Assembly (NCBI RefSeq): GCF_030756675.1
Contig: NZ_JAVBXD010000005.1
Coordinates: 62,001-126,000, forward strand
Source: Bacillus multifaciens
Lineage (GTDB): Bacteria > Bacillota > Bacilli > Bacillales > Bacillaceae_G
Direction: 5' to 3'
Length of the DNA: 64,000 nucleotides
Shown here: piece by piece, positions 60,098 through 64,000 of the stretch
Position numbering within the stretch: the stretch's first letter is position 1
How the letters are laid out: each line of letters starts with the position of its first letter
The notes under the pieces: generated by a model
Database searches by the model: none
What the model saw: the letters and a program-made list of their open reading frames with translations, nothing else
Told to the model about the DNA's origin: nothing
Position numbers and translations under genes: made by a program

Positions 60098-60163
60098 AAT
60101 TTGCGCCTCCTAGTAAGTCTATCCGATTTCTCCCTCTCGTATAACTTCGTATACAATTGACAG

Positions 60164-61039
60164 CTACTCAATATTTTGTACTTGTTCACGAATTTTTTCA
60201 AGATTATTTTTCATTTCAACAACATATTTTGAAATTGTTAAATCATTTGCTTTTGAACCAATTGTATTAATTTCACGATGCATTTCTTGTACGATGAAAT
60301 CCAATTTCCTTCCAACCGGCTCTTTACTTTGCAACGCCTCTTGAAATTGTTCTAAATGACTTTGCAAACGAACTAATTCTTCATGAATATCACAACGGTC
60401 TGCAAATACCGCTATCTCTGTAAGTAATCGTTGTTCTTCTAATTCTTGATTATGTAATTCTTTCAAACGGTTTTCTAAGCGTTCACGATATTTTTGAATA
60501 ACTGACGGCGCATATGGGACAATGGAACGCACACACGTGTAAATTCCTTGTAAACGATGCTCCAAATCTTTATGAAGTCGTTCTCCTTCACCATCACGCA
60601 TCGTTTTTAACATACTAGCTGCGCGGTGAACCGCTTCATACAAACTATGTTCAAACGCTTCATTTACATTTTCAACTTCTTCAATCGCTGTCACTTCCGG
60701 CATAGCAATAAGCTGCTGTAATGTAATCGAATCCTGTAATTGAAATTTCCCCTTCGCTTCTTCCATAATGAGCTTATATTGCTCTAAAAGGGACCAATCC
60801 ACGCGTAATTTCCGTTCAACGAGTCCTTCCCCTTCAACAATAATCGATACTTCAATACGTCCGCGGCCTACTTGTTCTGCAATTAACTTGCGGATTTTAT
60901 CCTCGAACACCATCATTTGCTTTGGAAGACGAATATTCATCTCTAAAAAACGATGGTTGACCGACTTCATTTCTACTGTAATTTGAAACGCATCACTTTC
61001 TACTTTTGCGCGTCCAAAACCTGTCATACTCGAAATCAT
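60164..61039 (-). CDS. yloC: YicC/YloC family endoribonuclease
   Basis: Opens with the hallmark MISSMTGFGRAKVE, has KSVNHRFLEMNIRLPK and ends EINTIGSKANDLTISKYVVE, KNNLEKIREQVQNIE. The YicC_N and DUF1732 domains are both complete (291 residues). Family members are endoribonucleases acting on small RNAs and mRNAs; the biological target in Bacillus is little known. It is the first gene of yloC-remA-gmk-rpoZ, behind the ATPase terminator. Confidence 0.94.
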   Translation of the reverse strand: MISSMTGFGRAKVESDAFQITVEMKSVNHRFLEMNIRLPKQMMVFEDKIRKLIAEQVGRGRIEVSIIVEGEGLVERKLRVDWSLLEQYKLIMEEAKGKFQLQDSITLQQLIAMPEVTAIEEVENVNEAFEHSLYEAVHRAASMLKTMRDGEGERLHKDLEHRLQGIYTCVRSIVPYAPSVIQKYRERLENRLKELHNQELEEQRLLTEIAVFADRCDIHEELVRLQSHLEQFQEALQSKEPVGRKLDFIVQEMHREINTIGSKANDLTISKYVVEMKNNLEKIREQVQNIE

Positions 61040-61071
61040 TTTATCACATCCAAGCCATGATCTTACTCAAT

Positions 61072-61110
61072 GAAAAAGGTAATAGAGACTATACTCTACT
61101 ACCTTTTCAA
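61072..61110 (-). terminator. Terminator behind the calcium ATPase gene
   Basis: Minus-strand AAAAGGTAGTAGAG / CTCTATTACCTTTTTC, long stem with a U-tract, 27 bp behind the ATPase stop. Confidence 0.8.
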
Positions 61111-61136
61111 ATTATAGCATACTTTTATATCATTTA

Positions 61137-63857
61137 CTATTTCAAGTTTACCCCTCTTTTATATAGAATTGTTTTCTTCTTTTCTGACTTCCTAGTTAGT
61201 AAAGATCCAACTAATAAAAATGTTGGAATAGAAGAAAGTCCAACAATTAAGAGCCAATCTCTCGATTGAATTGGCATCGTACTAAAAATCGGTTGCAACG
61301 GCGGATAATAGATCACTACTAGCATGAGTAAAATCGAAATAATTACTGCTCCTACTAAGTACATATTTCCAAATGGATTACGGTGAAAGACAGAATGCTC
61401 ACTGCGGCAGTCAAACACATGAATAAGCTGAGCTAACACAAGTGTTGCAAAGGCAACTGTTTGCGCATACTTTAATTCATTTGGATGTTGATTGTATGCA
61501 ATGATAAATGCTAAGAGTGTCATCGCACCGATTAAAAAACCACGGCTCACAATTTTCCATGCAAGCCCTCTCGCAAATACCCCTTCTTTTGGATGACGTG
61601 GTTTTCTTCGCATCACATCACCTTCTGCCGCATCAAGTCCGAGTGCCATCGCTGGCAAACCATCTGTTACTAAATTCACCCATAAGATTTGAATAGGTAC
61701 AAGCGGCAATGGCAGTGCTAATATCATTGCAAATAGCATAACTAAAATTTCGCCAACATTAGACGCTAGTAAATAACGAATAAACTTACGAATGTTTTCG
61801 TAAATATTTCTTCCTTCTTTAATTGCCGCTTTTATAGTAGCAAAATTGTCATCTAATAACACAAGAGATGATGCTTCTTTCGCAACATCCGTCCCAGTAA
61901 CCCCCATCGCCACACCGATATCAGCTGCTTTTATAGCAGGCGCATCATTTACACCGTCGCCGGTCATTGCCACAATATGATCTTTATTTTGCAGCGCCTT
62001 CACAATTTTTAATTTATGTTCTGGAGAAACACGTGCAAAGACATATGTTTCATCGACAATATCTTCTAATTCTTCAACCGACATGTTTGCAAGCTCGATT
62101 CCCTCTACAACGCGACCGCCATGTGGTAAAATCCCAAGCTGCTCAGCAATCGCCATCGCTGTTACTTTATGGTCTCCTGTAATCATAATTGTTTTAATAC
62201 CCGCATCTTTACATTCTTGCACTGCTTGCTTCACTTCCGGTCTTGGCGGATCAATCATTCCTTGCAATCCGATAAACATTAAATCTTGTTCTGCTTCTCG
62301 TTCACTTTGCAATTGCTCTGTTGTTTTTAATGGCTTAAAAGCAATTGCAATTGTACGAAGTGCTTGACTTCCTAAATGATGAATTGCCGTTTGTACTTCA
62401 TTTCGATACAATTCTGTTAATGGCTGCTGTTTATTTCCCCATAAAATAGTTTGACTCATTTGTAATAAGACATCAGGCGCTCCCTTTGTTACTACAAATT
62501 TTTTTCCCGTCTTGTCACGAACAATGACACTCATCATTTTCCGCGTTGAATCAAATGGAAATTCGTGAATGACCTCAAATTGATCCTTTATCCCTTCTCT
62601 TGAAATACCAGCCTTCATCGCTGCCGCAACGAGTGCACCTTCTGTCGGATCACCATCTAGTACATATGTTTTTTTCTTTTTCACGATATTTGCATTGTTA
62701 CATAAGTATCCAAATGTGAGTAGCTGATATAAAGAGCGAGAAGCTGTCGGATTTATTTTCTGATCACCTTTCAGAAATTCGCCTTTTGGTTCATAGCCTT
62801 GCCCTGTTATATTCCACGTTTCACCACTCGACCACACATGTGTGACCATCATTTTATTTTGCGTCATTGTCCCTGTTTTGTCTGAACAAATGACAGATGC
62901 ACATCCTAAGGTTTCTACCGCAGGCAACTTTCTTACAATTGCTTTTTTCTTAATCATCCGTTGAACACCAAGCGAGAGAGCTACAGTCACAATGGCTGGC
63001 AATCCTTCAGGAATCGCCGCAACCGCAAGCGAAACACCCGCTAAAAACATATGATACATTTCATTTCCTTGATAAACACCAACTAATACAACAAGTGCTG
63101 TTAAAATTAATGCAACAATAATTAAAATTTTCCCTAGCTGCTCAAGTCTTCTCTGCAGCGGCGTTTCATTTTGCTCCGCATTTTGCAGCATATTTGCAAT
63201 TTGTCCCATTGCTGTATTCATTCCTGTCCCAATAACAACTCCAATACCCGATCCTCTCGTAATCATCGTTCCCATGAACGCCATATTTGTTTGATCACCA
63301 ATGGAAACATCAGCACCATGCAGAATATCAATTTTCTTTTGGACCGGCAGTGACTCTCCCGTTAATGCCGACTCTTCAATATATAGACTTGAAGCTTCAA
63401 TGAGTCGTACATCCGCACCGATACGATCTCCACTTGAAAATTTAATAATATCTCCAAGCACAAGGCCTTTCGAAGGAATTTTCATCCACTTTCCAATTCG
63501 AAGGACAGTTACTTGCGGGGCGGCAAGTTCTTTTAATGCTTCTAGTGATTTTTCAGCTTTTCTCTCTTGAAAAAAGCCGAGAATACCATTGATAATGACA
63601 ATTGCTACAATCGCAATTGCATCAACATATTCTCCTAAAAAAGCAGAAATAATCGTTGCTCCAAACAAAACAAGTACCATAAAATCTTTAAATTGCGCCA
63701 AGAACACAAGAAGCGCAGAAGGTCGTTTTGCTTCTTGTAGTTCGTTTGGGCCGAGTTTTTTCAGCCGAACTTCCACCTCTTGCTCTGTTAACCCTGTTTT
63801 TACATTTGTATTCGTTCGCTCTTCTACTTCATGTGCACGCAGTTCATACCAATTCAT
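61137..63857 (-). CDS. P-type Ca2+-transporting ATPase (YloB-like)
   Basis: Cation pump of the P2A/SERCA-PMR1 type, 906 residues. Actuator domain with TGES (ESALTGESLPVQ), PEGL in membrane helix 4 (AAIPEGLPAIVTVALSLG, calcium site), phosphorylated Asp in CSDKTGTMTQNKMMV, nucleotide-binding KGAPDVLL, hinge TGDGVNDAPAIKAADIG, and ten predicted membrane helices (IQILWVNLVTDGLPA in helix 6). The best-known ortholog is YloB, made in B. subtilis sporulation. Ion choice is inferred from the helix 4 and 6 residues (E and N..TD). It is divergent from rqcH, as in B. subtilis. AGGAGGT before the ATG. Confidence 0.93.
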   Translation of the reverse strand: MNWYELRAHEVEERTNTNVKTGLTEQEVEVRLKKLGPNELQEAKRPSALLVFLAQFKDFMVLVLFGATIISAFLGEYVDAIAIVAIVIINGILGFFQERKAEKSLEALKELAAPQVTVLRIGKWMKIPSKGLVLGDIIKFSSGDRIGADVRLIEASSLYIEESALTGESLPVQKKIDILHGADVSIGDQTNMAFMGTMITRGSGIGVVIGTGMNTAMGQIANMLQNAEQNETPLQRRLEQLGKILIIVALILTALVVLVGVYQGNEMYHMFLAGVSLAVAAIPEGLPAIVTVALSLGVQRMIKKKAIVRKLPAVETLGCASVICSDKTGTMTQNKMMVTHVWSSGETWNITGQGYEPKGEFLKGDQKINPTASRSLYQLLTFGYLCNNANIVKKKKTYVLDGDPTEGALVAAAMKAGISREGIKDQFEVIHEFPFDSTRKMMSVIVRDKTGKKFVVTKGAPDVLLQMSQTILWGNKQQPLTELYRNEVQTAIHHLGSQALRTIAIAFKPLKTTEQLQSEREAEQDLMFIGLQGMIDPPRPEVKQAVQECKDAGIKTIMITGDHKVTAMAIAEQLGILPHGGRVVEGIELANMSVEELEDIVDETYVFARVSPEHKLKIVKALQNKDHIVAMTGDGVNDAPAIKAADIGVAMGVTGTDVAKEASSLVLLDDNFATIKAAIKEGRNIYENIRKFIRYLLASNVGEILVMLFAMILALPLPLVPIQILWVNLVTDGLPAMALGLDAAEGDVMRRKPRHPKEGVFARGLAWKIVSRGFLIGAMTLLAFIIAYNQHPNELKYAQTVAFATLVLAQLIHVFDCRSEHSVFHRNPFGNMYLVGAVIISILLMLVVIYYPPLQPIFSTMPIQSRDWLLIVGLSSIPTFLLVGSLLTRKSEKKKTILYKRGVNLK

Positions 63858-63923
63858 CTCGCCACCTACCTCCTGATTGCAGACATGCTCTAATGAAAGC
63901 TTATTCAGCCTAGTCCAAAAAAA

Positions 63924-63932
63924 TGCTATAAT
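63924..63932 (+). promoter_or_regulatory. Extended -10 promoter of rqcH
   Basis: TGCTATAAT on the plus strand, about 30 bp before the rqcH start; the -35 region (TTCAGC with a 17-base spacer) is weak, as is common for extended -10 promoters. Confidence 0.6.
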
Positions 63933-63961
63933 TAACTTTTAGTGAGAAAGGAGTGTTTGAT

Positions 63962-64000
63962 ATGGCATTCGATGGATTATTTACAAGAGCAATCACACAT
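63962..64000 (+). CDS. rqcH: Start of rqcH (FbpA/YloA, ribosome quality control NEMF homolog); cut by the window end
   Basis: Only 13 codons are present: MAFDGLFTRAITH. They match the start of the YloA/FbpA family. RqcH binds stalled 50S-peptidyl-tRNA complexes and directs addition of alanine tails. GAAAGGAG stands before the ATG. The gene is divergent from the Ca2+-ATPase, as in B. subtilis yloA-yloB. Assignment rests on these residues and on gene order. Confidence 0.8.
   Translation, partial: MAFDGLFTRAITH

Overview
The window is a continuous run of chromosomal housekeeping genes from a low-GC Gram-positive spore former, very probably a member of the Bacillus cereus group. The evidence is the gene order (polC-proS-rseP-dxr-cdsA-uppS-frr-pyrH-tsf-rpsB ... 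topA-trmFO-xerC-hslVU-codY ... rqcH), the presence of SpoVM, CodY and FapR, AGGAGG-type ribosome binding sites, and several intergenic repeat families of the kind typical of this group. As far as I can judge from memory, HslU, CodY and ProS differ at many positions from the B. anthracis/cereus proteins, so a divergent lineage (for example B. cytotoxicus-like) is possible; this is inference. Nearly all genes lie on the minus strand; only rpmB and the start of rqcH are on the plus strand.

Right to left, in the direction of transcription, the units are: the Ca2+-type P-type ATPase; yloC-remA-gmk-rpoZ; coaBC-priA; def-fmt-rsmB-rlmN-prpC-prkC-rsgA-rpe-thiN; spoVM, with a likely sigma-E promoter; yloU-yloV; recG; fapR-plsX-fabD-fabG with a clear FapR operator; acpP-rnc-smc-ftsY; ylxM-ffh; rpsP-khpA-rimM-trmD; rplS with an L19-type leader; lepB-rbgA; rnhB; sucCD; dprA; topA-trmFO; xerC-hslV-hslU-codY; rpsB; tsf; pyrH-frr; uppS-cdsA-dxr-rseP-proS; and polC. 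Together they cover lipid synthesis, ribosome maturation, protein targeting, translation initiation, chromosome condensation and cell-envelope precursor synthesis. Predicted Rho-independent terminators and sigma-A promoters mark many unit borders.

The most unusual feature is at the left edge. The polC reading frame runs normally for 965 codons and then stops matching PolC inside the codon after the catalytic palm motif DIDL. The next bases (plus-strand positions 508 down to 1) begin with GTGCGAC and have group II intron domain I features, including a six-base EBS2-like match to the exon at the canonical IBS2 distance. PolC, the essential replicative polymerase, therefore appears to be split by a group II intron, with exon 2 and the rest of the intron outside the window.

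The remaining surprises are intergenic. One family (called R1 here, unit about 185 bp) occurs as tandem copies near 58.5 kb and 20.6 kb, as one full copy with a partial copy near 12.6 kb, and as a diverged remnant near 31 kb. A second family (R2, signature ATAAAGTGAAACT) sits at or directly behind stop codons and forms one MITE-like element with 30-bp inverted ends at 54.65-54.78 kb. Compared with B. subtilis, the fla/che operon is missing between codY and rpsB and sdaAB-sdaAA are missing between yloV and recG; both places now hold repeats. I found no tRNA, rRNA, CRISPR array, prophage or insertion sequence.
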